From: Mycogone perniciosa
Taxonomy: Eukaryota > Ascomycota > Sordariomycetes > Hypocreales > Hypocreaceae
Reading direction: 5' to 3'
Length of the DNA stretch: 64,000 nucleotides
Assembly (NCBI GenBank): GCA_025331125.1
Contig: JAOALB010000085.1
Coordinates: 1-64,000 of the forward strand
The position numbers were made by a program, and so were the translations under genes. The notes beneath the pieces were generated by a model that made no database searches, had not been told where the DNA came from, and saw nothing but the letters and a program-made list of their open reading frames with translations. Shown here piece by piece: positions 33,240-46,449 of this stretch; position 1 is the first letter of the stretch; each line of letters opens with the position of its first letter.

Positions 33240-36200
33240 TAAGCTTTTAAAGCTACTTTTTATAATAAATAATATAAAAGATATTACTTTTATAAAACTA
33301 GATTTAATAGTTTAGTAAATTAAATAGATTACTGTTTTAAATAATTATATAACTACTATAAAGATTTAAAATAAAGTTAATTTTAATCTCTTTAATTAAA
33401 ATAATAACTATTTCCCTGCTTTAAAGCTATTTATTTTAATTAAAGTAAAAGAAACTGCTTTAAAGGTATTTAAAAAAAAACTACTTTAATAAATATCTCT
33501 ATTTATTATAATAGTCTACTTTATAAACATTAATATACTATTGCCTTATATATTAAAAAGAGGAAGGCTAAGGCAGTAATCTTTAAATAAATATAAAAGA
33601 CAGTTAATACTAGTAGTTATACTTTAATCTTTATAGACTTTAAAGCTGAAACTTAAGCTATAGCTTTAGCCTTTACTGCTATTAAAGCAGTTAATAAAAA
33701 TAATAAAGACTTAAATATTAAATTTATTATTTATTAAATTATAAAGAAGTTTAAAGAATAATTAATATTTTGCGAGGATATAATATATAAAAAAGTGCAG
33801 ATTTTATATAAATGCATTTTATATAATATAAAGTATAAGAATTTAAGGCTAAAAGTATAATATATTAACTAAGCGCGTATTTATATAAATATAGTAAAGT
33901 ATAAGCTTTTTAAAGTTATAGGAATAGCTGCTTAAAAGGCTTTTTTTAAAGCTATTAAAGTATACTATACTTTAAACTTCCCTTTATATTACCTATATTA
34001 TATAAATAGTTAAATTAAAAAAGGCAAAGCTATTAAAATGTTTTACTTTAATTACTTTAATTAACTTTTTTTAAATAATATATAGGATATAAAGACTTAT
34101 ATTTATAGACTTTATATAATACTTAATAACTATTTAAATAAAACTATAGCAAATAATATTATATATTTAAAAGCTTTTATCAAAAAGGAATATTTATATA
34201 AATAAAAAAGGTATAATTAGCCTTTAAAGGACTATAATATATTATTTACTGCATTTAAAGGAAAACTTAATAAAAAAAGGAAATATATGTTTAACCTATA
34301 ATAAATTATAGAAATTTATACTTGCCTTTAAAAATATAAATAATATATACTTTGCGATAGATTTAGTAAAAAGGGTATTAACTTTATAGCCTTAACTTAA
34401 AACAGTATAGCTTTAACTATTATAGCTGCTGTAATCTCTTTAAATTTAATTAATAAAGAAAATATAAGCCTTGCAGTATATATAGTAAATGTATTAATAT
34501 ATATTAATATATAGGATATAGTTTACTGCCTCTTTTAAAGTACTCTTTTTAATACCTATAGTACTATTTATTTAGTAAAGAGCAGAAATTACTTTACTTT
34601 TAGCTTTTTTATTTTAAATATAGAAAATAATTATATTAAAGTAAAAGGAGCTAGGTATTTTATAGCTAGAAAAGGATACTGCCTATTAAAGGATACTTTA
34701 TATAATTTATATTAAAAGGCAGTGCACTTAGTAAAGCTTATAGAGATAGCTATAGTTAAAGGATTTTATATTAATATTATATCTTTATTAAAGCTTTAAA
34801 AAGCAGGAATATAGCTTATAAGGTATAATAATATACTTTATATTGATACAGTAAATTGAAATACTATTATAAAGAAAGTAAAGTATAAATATAATCTTTT
34901 ATTTCTTTAATATAAACTTTTACTACTTTATATTGCCTTTATCTTTAAGTATACTATTTTAAACAGTATAACTGCTTTATTTCTTTTTCTTTATATAAAC
35001 TATTATATTTATATAATATCAAAAAGAAAGAGAAAACTAATATATAATTTACTAATACTATATAATAACTTAAAGCAGCTTTAATATTAATAATAAAGAT
35101 ATTTAGGCCTAAAAGCGCTTAAAGCACTAATAAAGAATATAAAGAATATATATATTAAAAGAATTATATAAATAAACTAGAAAGCCTATACTTTTATATA
35201 TATAAAATAGGTTATCTTTTATAAAACATTTAAAAAATAAGTATTAAAACTATTCTTTAAAGTGCACTAGGATCTTTAAAACTATCTTTATAGTTATAAT
35301 AGGGATAACTGGCTTATAATACTTAAAGAAAAATATACTTTATAGTTATATATATACCCTTTATTAAATAAAGAATAGAATATTATCTTTAATATTATCT
35401 TTAACTTTATAAATATAGTAAAAACGCAATATAATATTTTAATATATTCTTTTAGGCAAAATAATAAAAAAGCTGTAATTATAGTTAAAGGCTTAATATA
35501 TTTCTAGATTTAAGTAAACGCAAAAAGAATTATTTTAAAGCTTACCCTTTCCTATATATATAAGCCAAATAGCGCCTTAAAGTGCACAGGTTAGGAAGTT
35601 ATAAATAAATTAATAAAAGTATTTAAAGCTATAAGCCTTTTAATTAATTTGTAGCCTAAAAGTGTAAAAGCTGCAGTATATATTATTAATATAAGTTTTA
35701 TATATAATTTCAATATAATATTATTTATTAAGAAATTAAAGTAATAGTTTTGCGATTTTATACCTTTTTTAATAAAAGAGCTGTCTATAAACTTATAGCT
35801 AAATTAAAGCAGACTTTATATATATAACTACTACGCCTATATATTTAATAAAAACTATAAAGCTAGTTAAAATAAAAGAGAACTTAAAATAAAGCTTAAA
35901 GGCTTAATTAACTATTTTATTAAATAGACTGTAAATAATATATATTATATTTAATTACTTTATTTAATAAAAGTAATTATTATAAAAAATATATAGTTTA
36001 ATAAAATTAACTTTTTTAATAGTAAAAAAGAAAGTGCAGATAAACTATTTATAGGTAAATTAAGTAAGCTATTTAATAAAGTTAAAGAAAAAGAGTTAAA
36101 GTTTAAACTTTTCTTAATATATATTCCTATAATAAAGAATACCTTTAAAGGTAATATAAAAGAAAAGAGTATAGCTTTAAAGGTAGGAATTATATAAAGT

Positions 36201-38155
36201 ATTAAAATTAGTTTAATAAATACTTTAAGTAAACTATTAATATATTTAAAAGGACTTTTTAGTTTTTAAAGATTAAAAGCTACTTTAAAATAATTAATCT
36301 TTATAAATAAAACTAACGCGCTAATAGGAACTTTAAATAATACTTTTAAAAGTAATTTACCCTTTTTTAAAGAAAGAAAGCTAATAAAAGAATAGCCTTA
36401 TATATTAAAAGTGCATTATTTAATAAAAGAGGATAAACTACTATAGCTAAAGGCAGACTAATATATAAAACACTTGCCTACTTTTATATTAAAAGAGTAG
36501 ATTTTAAAGGAAAAGCTAATTAATTATTCTTTAAGTAGCAGAATAATAGCTAATATTTACAGGAATATTAAACTTTGAAGGAAATAACCTATAAAAAAGG
36601 TTAATAAATATCTTTTAGTATATATAATTAAAACGCGCACTTTAAATAGTACTTTAAAGGATAATAAACCTAATATATATTTAATAATTATAAAACTTTT
36701 TAATTGAATGCTATATTAATTACTGCTTAATTAATAAAAGCCAATAAATAGTAAATTAAAAAGTATAGTAATAGTATTTACTATTTTTAATATTATAATA
36801 GACTAAAAAGCTTTCCTTTAAAAAAGTATTAGTTTTAATAAATAAACTATTTACTAAACGGACTTAGCGAAACTACTAAAAGGCTAAAAGGAGTTTATAA
36901 AATACTTATTTAAGGCTAAGTTTAAATAAACTGCATATAATAAAATTAAGTCTTTATATATAAAAAGAACCTAGTCAAAGATATTACACTTAAAGGTAAA
37001 AATAAAGCTATTACCTATATATTAAGTTTTTATATATAAGTTTAATTAAAATAGAAATTTAAAATACTATAAAGCTTAACTTATAGTTTAAGGGGATTTA
37101 TAAAAACGCTTTATAATAAAAAGTATATATACAGTTATACTAATAGCGTATTTTTTTTATATATTTATTACTTTAGCAGTAAAATTCGACTTTAAGTTAA
37201 AGTAGTATAATATTAAGAATACTTTTCTTAATGCTTTAAAGGATAGAAATTTAAAACTAGTTATATATAAGCTTTTTAAAGGTTTTAAGCTATTAAATAT
37301 TTATTTAAAGCTCGCTAAAGCCTTATATAGGCTAAGGGACTTACTAAAACTATAGTTTAATAAATTATCTTTAACCTTAAAGAAATAAAGGTTAATTTTA
37401 AGCTTTAAAAAGCCTTACCTCTTTTATAACTAAGCTTAAAAGATTATTATTATATTTTATATAAATAATATCTTTATTATATATTATTATAATAATAAAG
37501 CTTTTTATATTAAGCTATTAAATACTTTTAAAGTAAAGTATAAGCTTTATAATAAAGGGGATATATAGTAATTCCTAAATATTAAAATTATTTAAAACTA
37601 TAAAGAGTATAGGATATACCTTTTTTATAAAATCTATTTTAAAAAGGTTATAAAATAATTTAAGCTTAATAATAGAATATAGCTTGCTATAGTTTTAATA
37701 TTAATTATAAAGTTTAAGAAAGCTATAATATAAGCTATAAAAGTAATTATTAAAATATATTAAGAAAAGGTAGGATTTATACTTTATATAGCTATTATAA
37801 TAAAGTTAAATATAGTATATAGCGCTTTAGCTTTATTGCAGTTTTTAATTAACTTTAGTAAAGAGTACTTTAAAGCAGTTAACTAGCTAATCTATTATCT
37901 ATATATATAGCGCTTTTTAGCTTTTTAATATAAAGGGCGAGGCAAAATATAAGTTTTAACTGCCTTAAGCAATACTTATTTCACTAATAATATAAATATT
38001 TAAAGATTATTTTAAAAGTATTTTATTATACTCTTTTTAAGCTTTATCCTATAGAATACTATACACTAAAGTATAGTTAATATATCTATAACTAAAATAA
38101 AGTTATTTACCTTTACTTAAATAATAAAAAAAGTAATAGGTTTATATTACCTTTT
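33240..38155 (+). pseudogene. pol: Copia E gag-pol, 5' and central part
   Basis: Plus-strand remnants follow the Copia order. A Lys-rich gag region lies at about 33240-34300. The integrase zinc-finger and catalytic region lies at about 34950-35800, with blocks such as GQEVINKLIKVFKA and LQPKSVKAAVYIINIS that match the integrase C-terminal half (family WPEAVxAAVYIxNRxP). RT lies at about 36900-37700, with the active site FYINNIFI (YINN at 37458-37469, from YVDD) followed by LLNTFKVKYKL and QFLNIKII (family FLGIxI). RNase H begins after about 37850. RIP stops replace Gln and Trp codons throughout, so no protein can be made. Gypsy F interrupts the frame at 38156. Confidence 0.85.
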
Positions 38156-38317
38156 TGTTATGGCACTAAACCTGCCCTTTAATAACTTATTAGTATTATA
38201 TATATCCTTATATAATGGCTTAGTCCTATACCTTTAAGCTATACTTTTATAGCTTTTTGCCTTATTTAAGGCATAATAAAGATATTACTTTAACCTGCTG
38301 TTCTGTATACTGTAATA
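38156..38317 (+). repeat. 5' LTR of Gypsy F
   Basis: 162 bases and compact. Its second half (TTAACCTGCTGTTCTGTATACTG...) and the following leader are shared with G1. No TGG-type primer site follows it. Confidence 0.9.
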
Positions 38318-38599
38318 GTTTATGCCTTCCTATAATAACTGCGCTATTACCTTTAGCCCTCGACCTTGCTTAAAAAGAATTAATAAAGTCACTAATAGCC
38401 TAGTCGCAATACTATAAAAGGCCTTATATCTTATAGGAAATTCACTAATCCCTGACTATAGTAAAACCTTAAGCCTAAAAAGCCTATATCCCTGCAGTAA
38501 AGAATATACCCTAGCCTAGCTTTTAAGCCTATACTTAATTCCTTAGCCTGCGTTTAATTTAAAAATATTAAAATAAAAATAAAAGGCATAAAGCGGGAC

Positions 38600-41100
38600 T
38601 TTAGTTAGAAAGAAAGACTCGTTAATTACTTCTATAACTAGCTTTATATCTATACTATCTTAAAAGCTTATAATAATAACAATAATTTAACTTTATAGCT
38701 TTAAGCATTAAAACTTAAATAGTTCTTTAATATTATCTTTAACTACTTCTAGAACTAAAAGTATAACTTTAATATAGCCTTAAAATAAAAAGAGGCTAAA
38801 AATAGTACTATAATTAAAAACCTAAAGCTCACTTAATATAAGGTCTAAAGTTAAAGTAATATAATTAATAAGTTTATTAAAGCTAAAAGTAATAATATCC
38901 TTAAATATTAAACTAATAACTTTAAAGATAAATTTAATGCTAAAGATAAAGATATAAAAACCTGTTAATAGAAGTATATAAATTAGCGTTCTATTATACT
39001 ATATAATATTATAATTAATATTAAGTATTTTAATACCTTTTATAAATATATCCTTTATATTAACAGTTAACTAAATAATAATGCCTATAATTTAATATAA
39101 AAGGCTTTTAATTATATTATAATAAAAAAGGATAATTATATAATATAAAAATAAAAAAGTAATAAAACTTTTATTCAATTCCTAGACTTATAGTATAAAA
39201 CTTTTAACCTTTTATAATCTGCCGCTTAAAAGTTTAATACCTATTATATAGTAAATAAACTATTTTAAAACTTTATTATTAAATTTTATAAACTGGCAGC
39301 CTAAGCTAGCAAAACTAATACATAAAAGGTTAATGCCTTTTACTTTAAAGTATTTAAAGAAATAGCTGTTGCCTTTATTAATAAAAGCAATAAACCTATA
39401 AATAAAATAATTAGTTTATTTAAAGAACTTTTAGTTAAAAAGTTTATAATAACTTTAAAAAGTAGGCCTATTATATTAAATTTAAAAGTAACTAAATTTA
39501 AAAAGTTAAATAGTAATTATACTCTTTAATAAGCCCTGCCTTAAAATAAGCTAAACCCTTTAAAGTAAAAAGAGATAGGCGATCCTATATAGTTAAATAC
39601 TATATCCTTTACTTTATAATGCAAAAAATACTAATAACTCTATAACCTATACTACTATTATAGTAGTTAATATATAATTAATAACTATATAAAAAAGCAA
39701 AAAGCTAATACTATAAAATTTTAAACTTTATAGGGATATAGTAGTAGCTTTTTAGGATATAGAATATATTAAGGCAATAGTACTATAGCGCTTTAAAGCA
39801 GGGTATATATCTTAAGCTAAGGAAAAGATATACTGGCACTATAAATTCCTACTCCTTAATTCCTGCAATACTAGTATTTCTCAGCCTAAAGAAATAACCT
39901 ATTATACTATAAAAACCTATTCCTAGACTATATCGATAAAACCAGCTTTATTAAAGGATTAGTTACCTTTAGCGATATACTTGCCTATAAAGATATAACT
40001 TTTAATATAGGAAGGCAGGGAAAAGAGTAGCTTTTTAATAATATTGCATTAAAAAGCGCAATAAAATATCGGAATAGCCTATAAATCTAATGCCTCTATA
40101 AATATAATAGATTATTAGTAATAATAAACTATTAATTTTAAATACTATAAATAGCAAATTACTATTTATTTATACTATATTATTCCTTATACACTTATCG
40201 GTAACTATATTAACCTTTATTAATAGTAGCTGCTTAATATAACGCTTGATAGATTAATATTTTCTTTAAAAATCCTAAATCCTAATAATATAATTGCCTA
40301 AATTAAAAAGCTTTATTTTAATTAATAGTAAAGTAATAGTATAGCTTATTAATTATATAATTTTAAATATAAAAATAAAGGAATATAAAAAGCTATATAT
40401 ATTTTTTATTACTAATCTTTTAAATTAAAACCCTTTTATCTTTAAAATATTATAGCTATAGTAATATAATCCTAATATTAACTAGCCTATATTAATAGTT
40501 ACCTTTAACTTATAATACTATTTAATAAATTATTGCCTTTAAACCTATGCTGCATTAATAATCTTTAGCCTAATAACTATTTTATATAATATTAATATCC
40601 TAGGTAAACCCTTAAAGTTAGCACTTTATACTACTAGTAAAAAGTAAAATAATATATTAAAAAAAAAAAAAGGTTAAAAAAAAGTTAGATTTTAAGCCTA
40701 TATTAAAAGTATACTAAAAGAGATAATACCTTAATAGGGAAAAAGGGACCTATATATTAACCTTATATTAACATTAAAGCAAAATTACTATTATATTTAT
40801 TAACTTAATAACTATAAAAGATTAAAGATTAAAATATAAATAATGTGAAATAAGCCTTTAATATTAGTTTTAATAATGCTTATAGCTAATAGCTGTTAAT
40901 ATTTATATTAATATAACCTAGTATAACTTTTTAAGCTAAGTATACTTATACTTAATAAACCTATAGCAGTAGCGCTATATAAGTAACCTAACCTAATAAA
41001 TATTTAAATATCCGCTGCAATATTATTTATCTAGTTCTATAAAGACCTATCTGCCTAATATATAAAACTAACCTAAGTAAGCCTAGCAGAAAATATATAA
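38600..41100 (+). pseudogene. gag: Gypsy F gag and protease region
   Basis: By position this holds Gag, a zinc knuckle and protease. Frames are broken by RIP and I could not read individual motifs reliably. Some stretches keep long runs of Lys-rich coding-like sequence, for example 39290-39560. Confidence 0.45.
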
Positions 41101-44100
41101 AAGTAGGAATATAAAGTATACCAACTATTAAAGCTTAATAAAAACACCTTTATAAGTGTATTATAAAGATAAAGCAGCTTTGCAGCGATATAAGCATTAT
41201 TTTTTTAAGCTTTTTATAAATTCCTTGTGTATTACTATAGTAAAAAGCACCTTTAAGGGATATTAAAGTTTAATATCGATAAGTTTATAAAAGTAAAGCT
41301 AAAATTAATAGAAAGTAATATTTAAAAAAAACTTTTTAACTAGCTATAAAATAAAATTATTAGCTTTCTTTTATAATTAGTAAATAAACTTCCCTTTAAA
41401 AGATTATAAAACTATAAAATTAAGCTTTTATTAAAAAAGGAACTATTATATTAAAAAAACTATTTAATATTACTAAATAAACTTTAAATTAAAAAAAAAT
41501 AGCTAAATAAAAACTTAATTAAAGTATTTATTAAAGAATCTAAAGTAAAATATACTACCCCCTTACTCTTTACTGTAAAACTTAAAAGAGGCATCTATAT
41601 TTATTAAAACTATTAAAGCTTAAATAATATTACTATAAAGAATCGCTACCTATTACTGCTAATTTAGGAAATATTAAATACTTTATATAATACTAGATTT
41701 TATATTAAGTTAAATATAATAGCTGCCTTTAATAAACTTAAAACTATAAAGGGATATAAATAAAAGACAGCTTTTATAACCTAGTTTAAGCTATTTAAAA
41801 CCTTTATTATACTTTTTAGCCTTTATAACGCTTTAGCCTCTTTTTAATACTATATTAACTATACCTTATATAACTTATTTAATAAAACTTATATAGCCTA
41901 CTTTAATAATATTTTAATCTATTTAGCTATATAAAAGAAATATTAATAATATATACAGGAAGTTATAGATAAGTTAATTAATATAGGTCTTTAAGTTAAT
42001 ATTAAAAGATACAAATTCAAGATAATAAAAATAAAGTATTTTAGCCTAATTATTATAAGTAATAGCATTAAGATAAACTTTAAAAAAGTAGCTGCAATTA
42101 TAAGTTAAAAGAGACTTTTAAACCTCTATAAACTTTAATATTTCTTAAGCTTTATGAATTTCTATTAGCAGTTTATTAAAGACTTCTTTAATATCTGTAA
42201 ACCCTTAAATAGCCTTTTAAAAAAAGATATACTATAAAATTAAATAAAACTCTATACTGCTGCATTTAACTGCCTTAAAACCTAGTTTATAACTGCTTTA
42301 ATCCTCGCCTTCTTTAACTATAATGAAAAAATAGTTTTAAAAATAAATACTTTAAATTAAATATTGAATAATATTCTTTTTTAATATAATAAAAATAATA
42401 TCCTATAATTAATAGTATATTCTTTATTAAAGCATTTACCTATTAAATGCAATTATAAAATTTATAATAAAGAACTGCTAGCTATTATTAAATTATTAGA
42501 AAAATAGCTCTTTAAGCTTTAAGGTATAGAAAATGAATTTAAAATTATTATAGACTATAAAAACCTAGAATACTTTATAACTATTAAAGTATTAAATTAA
42601 AGATAAATCCGCTAATCTAAATTCCTATTTTAATATAATTTCTAAATTATTTATTAGCCTAGGTTAAAAGCAGTAAAGTTTAATGCATTAAGCAGGAGAT
42701 TTTAAAATATTTTAATAAAGTTAAACTAGGATAATAGCCGATTAAAAAAAAAAAAAAAACCTTACTCCTAGAAAGCCGCTTTAACCCTTATACTTATACC
42801 GATATTGCAGGAAGTATAGATAATAAAAACCTCTTTGCTATAGTAACTAATACTTTAATCCTAGATTTAAAGATATTAATTAATAGAATAATTAATAAAG
42901 CCTATAAAATATTAAATATAGTGAATATTATAATATAGGCGCTTTAAAACCTAGCGATTTAATAATAGCTTAAAAGTATTTAAAGTAATTTAAAGGCAGC
43001 TATATAAGACTTTTAAATTTACAGTAACTAAATATATTATTAAGAATAACTTTTCTTTTTATTAATAAATAAAGTAAAAATATAAATTATATATTAAATA
43101 TACTTTTTTAAACTAAAAGGATATTTAAAATAAATAAAAACACTAAACCTCTTTAACTATATATATTAATAGCTGCAAATATTAATACTTTTATTAAAGG
43201 TTATAACCTATACTTTTAAATAAAGTTAAATAAGTCTGCTTTTTTAAGATTTTTAAAATTATTATTAATATTATTTTAAGTTTAAAGTAATATTTTAATA
43301 GACTATATTATACGACTGCTTAACTATAACTAATAGAGTTTAGTCTATAAAAATATCTTTATAGTAATATACTATTTAATAAAGATATATTATTTTATTG
43401 CTACTTATATACTTAATACTAAAGAATTTACTAATACTTTTATCTTATATATTTATACTTTATATAAAGCCCCAGAAATAATTATATTAAACTAGGATAC
43501 CTAGTTTATATCTAAATTCTAAAAGCAGCTATTTTAATAATTTAAAATCTACTTTAAATATTCTTTAGCCTATTATTTAAAAACTAATAGCTAGATTAAA
43601 TAGTTAAATATAAAGGTAAAGTAGTATTTTAAGCAGTTTATAAGTTTTTACTAAAATAATTAAGTAAATTAGTTACTATTTATAGAGTTTACCTAAAATA
43701 ATTAAATATCTGAGATAATAGGAACTTTATTATTTTTTGCAAATTATAGTTTTTACCTATACTTGAAAGTTAAGCCTTTAAACCCCTGCCTACTAAACCT
43801 ATTTATTATTTAAAAAAGGAGTTTCTATAAAGTAAACACTATAGCTAAATGTTTTTAATAAATCCTAAACTAACTAAAAGCCTTTATAATATAATTAATC
43901 GCTTAATATAAAGCTGCAGCCAATATATTAAAAGAGGATTTATATTAATTTACAGTTAGCGAAAATGTATAGTTAAAGATTAAATACTTTAAAATAAACT
44001 GCTTAATAAAAAAAGAGATAATAAATAAGTAGGCCTATATAAAATCCTTAATATATACCTTTAAGCCTGCCGACTTAAACTCTTTAACTGTATCTGTATT

Positions 44101-44420
44101 TTCCCTATATTTTATAACTTTCTTTTTAAACTATTAGCAGTTAATAAAGCAGGCTAATAGATATATCTGCCGGGATAAAATACTATTAATAAGTAATAGA
44201 ATAAAAATATATAGGGATAAATCTTTAAAAAAGATAATAAAATAAATAAAGTAATAGAAAAGTAGGAATTTAATAATATCCTTGACTATTATAATAAGGA
44301 TAGCCTATACTATTATATAGCCTGGAAACACTATATACTAAACTGGCAACCCGTAAAAGACTTTAAAGGATAAAACGCTGCCTTTTTAAAATACTATATA
44401 AAAAACCCTAACAAGCCTGG
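41100..44420 (+). pseudogene. pol: Gypsy F pol: RT, RNase H, integrase, chromodomain
   Basis: RT begins near 41500 with NLIKVFIKESKVKYTTPLL, then NNITIKNRYLLLLI (family NxxTxKxxYPLPLI) and ARFYIKLNIIAAFNKL (family YFTKLDLxxAFxxI) when RIP changes are allowed for. The active site is YFNN at 41899-41910, followed by ILIY. RNase H runs to the ADALSR-type end NALSRR at about 42680-42699. Integrase is degraded (about 42830-44200). A chromodomain is readable at 44266-44412, with NNILDYYNKDSLYYYIAWKHY then NWQPVKDFKG (family EILDxRxxxxxxxYLVKWKGY / TWEPxxxL). This places F among chromoviruses, whose chromodomain steers integration to modified chromatin. Confidence 0.88.
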
Positions 44421-44561
44421 CCTGCCTGCCTAGGTTAAAAAGAGGAAGATAACCGACTAGCCGGACCTGCAACGCAGCAGCCACTTATAATAGAATAAAT
44501 ATAATAAAAGGATTAGAATATATATAGTCTTAAAATAGCTATTTAAGGGCAAATAAAGTTT

Positions 44562-44576
44562 AAAAGGGGGCGGTAC
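44562..44576 (+). promoter_or_regulatory. Polypurine tract of Gypsy F
   Basis: AAAAGGGGGCGGTAC lies immediately before the 3' LTR. It is the plus-strand priming site and confirms orientation. Confidence 0.85.
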
Positions 44577-44743
44577 TATTATGGCACTAAACCTGCCCTT
44601 TAATAACTTATTAGCATTATATATATCCTTATATAATAGCTTAGTCCTATACCTCCGAACTATATTTTTATAGCTTTTTGCCTTATTTAAGGCATAATAA
44701 AGATATTACCTTAACCTGCTGTTCTATATACTATAATACTTTT

Positions 44744-45060
44744 TTAAAAAATAAATTTTAATTTTAATATTAATAAAAATATTAATTATAATAATTAACT
44801 AACTATATATTTTATAATTAAAAAGAGTATATAAATTAATATTTACCTGTATTATATTAATATATAAAATATATAGCTTTAATAAAAATACTAAAAAAGA
44901 TTATTTTTAATCTTTTATTTTTTTATTAATTTTATATTTACTAATAGGCTTATTAAAGCCTTTCCTTAGCAGCGCTTTAAGCACTTTAAAACACTATTAA
45001 ATTTAATAGATATATAGTTACTGAAACAAAATATATAAATGTATAGGAAACTATTTAATT
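44744..45060 (+). pseudogene. pol: Copia E RNase H, C-terminal part after F
   Basis: The frame continues from 38155. The reading around the insertion (VIGLYYLF then KKINFNFNINKNINYNN) follows the Copia RNase H end, where the family has an Asp in a CDN motif that is here NYNN. It ends near HFKTLLNLIDI at about 45010, matching the usual Copia pol C-terminus (FRxxLGLxxI). Confidence 0.8.
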
Positions 45061-45501
45061 CTAGCTTAAAGGCTACTTACTATAAAAGGCGCACCCTATT
45101 ACTATAATAATTAATTACTTAAAGCTTTCTACCCTTTACGCGCCTGCGCGCAAAAGGTATTATTATTATAGCTATTTAAAGTAACCGCCTCTTTAATATA
45201 AACTAAATCCTCCTCCTTTAGTAAATTAAATTAAAGGCGCAATGCCTTTTTACACTAAGTTGCCATTTAATTGCGTTAGCTTGTAAGTATATAAAGAAAG
45301 AATAGTATATTTACCTGGTTATTATCTTTATTTACAGCTTAAAAGAGCCAGCACGCAATCAATACAAGCACCGAACAACTATAAAGCATACAATTAGTTG
45401 GAATAATACAGTAAAAGCAAGGAAGAAACATACTAAAGAGCGTATCGGTAATTACTACCGAAATAAACAGTATACTGCCGAGAGCGGGCGACGGTAATAC
45501 A

Positions 45502-45756
45502 CTAAGAGAAATCTCCCTTGCCAGCGATTGCCGACTTCAAACAACCGTCACAAAGAGGGGACAACGGCACGGCAGCAGGGGCAGCGGCGGGAGCAGAGGC
45601 AGAAGCCGGAGCAGGAGCCGGCGTAGGAGCAGCAGTCGGCGTAGGAGCAGCAGCAGGCGTGGCCGCCCGAGGACAACTAACGCCACGACAAGCCACCTTC
45701 GGGGGGCGACCGCGACCACGCTTAACCAAGGAGGTATTCTTATTCTGCAATTTCAT
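45502..45756 (-). CDS. Antisense AT-hook protein frame in Copia E 3' region
   Basis: An 84-residue open frame on the strand opposite pol, between pol and the 3' LTR. It starts MKLQNKNTSLVKRGRGRPPK. The KRGRGRPPK segment (residues 12-20) is a canonical AT-hook core (RGRP in a basic patch) that binds the minor groove of AT-rich DNA. The middle is an Ala/Pro-rich linker (about 31-66). The end has two cysteines and the tail AGKGDFS. The whole span is GC-rich and free of RIP, while sequence on both sides is RIP-ruined. The tandem copy at 47217-47672 carries a longer, RIP-mutated version with an extra LELRLARNREEALAKL segment, so the frame is a conserved part of the element and this copy probably has an in-frame deletion. 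Expression and function are unknown. A GC-rich simple repeat opening frames by chance is the alternative, but the AT-hook and the second copy argue against it. Confidence 0.6.
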   Translation of the reverse strand: MKLQNKNTSLVKRGRGRPPKVACRGVSCPRAATPAAAPTPTAAPTPAPAPASASAPAAAPAAVPLSPLCDGCLKSAIAGKGDFS

Positions 45757-46175
45757 TATTAGCTAATAAAAGCGCACTATAAAAGGAATACGCGAAAAGT
45801 ATAATATTTACTGGGGCTATACTAATACTGCTAATACTGCTGTTATTAATAATAATAATAATGTTAATAATTAAAGAAAAAGAGCGAGGAATAAGGCTAG
45901 GGGACAGCTAATATACCTATTTTAGCTATTTAAAATCAATTTACCTGCTTAAAGAGCTTTATTATTTAATTTCCTATTATTATAGATTAATAATAGCTAT
46001 AGCATTTATATCCCTTTTACCTTTAATAACAGAATATTAATATATATTTACAATAAAGGAGCTTTTAACTAAGTAAAAGAGGCTCTAAGAGTATGGCCAG
46101 ACAGTTATAATACTATGGATAGACTAGGATAGCAGTTAATAAGGCACTGGGAATAGCCTTATTAACTGGGGGGTA

Positions 46176-46449
46176 TATTAGGTTAGGTAGGCTAAGAACC
46201 TACTACTTATTAGCGCTTATTAGCGCTAGGGAGCTTTTATCTGCTTATATAGCAGATACTAGCTGATATATATATCGCGTAAGCGATATATTAGACTATA
46301 TAGGCGCTTATAACGCATACATTCTACGTTTTCCTTTATATTAACTATATATATATATAGCGAGGCTATTATAGTATATTTATTACTAGAATCAAGCTTT
46401 ATTCCCATTTCTTTTTGTACTTTATATAGCTATGCTGCGCTTTGCAATA
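46176..46449 (+). repeat. 3' LTR of Copia E (LTR D)
   Basis: 274 bases, TATTAGGTTAGG to GCAATA, preceded by the purine tract ACTGGGGGGTA (46165-46175). It serves as the left boundary of the tandem fragment that follows. Confidence 0.9.

Larger units (their letters stand above)
38156..44738 (+). mobile_element. Full-length chromodomain Gypsy F inserted in Copia E
   Basis: The LTRs at 38156-38317 and 44577-44738 are both 162 bases (TGTTATGGCAC to CTGTAATA). Perfect CTTTT duplications flank it (38151-38155 and 44739-44743). A polypurine tract AAAAGGGGGCGGTAC abuts the 3' LTR. Pol order is RT, RNase H, integrase, chromodomain, all on the plus strand. The LTR ends and the 3' region are less mutated than the centre. 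The insertion splits the RNase H of Copia E, so F is younger than E. Confidence 0.94.
32881..46449 (+). mobile_element. Full-length Copia element E, split by Gypsy F
   Basis: The LTRs at 32881-33154 and 46176-46449 are both 274 bases (TGTTAGGTTAGG to GCAATA). A half-tRNA-Met primer site follows the 5' LTR and a purine tract ACTGGGGGGTA precedes the 3' LTR. Pol order is integrase before RT before RNase H, which defines Ty1/Copia. Removing F (38156-44743) restores a continuous RNase H frame. The interior is then about 6.4 kb, with about 1.1 kb after pol holding the antisense AT-hook frame. No clean target duplication is visible because the right side continues into a tandem fragment. Confidence 0.92.

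Noticed and set aside
45518..45766. 82-codon plus-strand Ala/Gly-rich frame and a 60-codon Leu-rich minus frame
   Set aside because: GC-rich repeats open several frames at once. Only the minus frame with the AT-hook has a motif and a homologous copy at 47217-47672.
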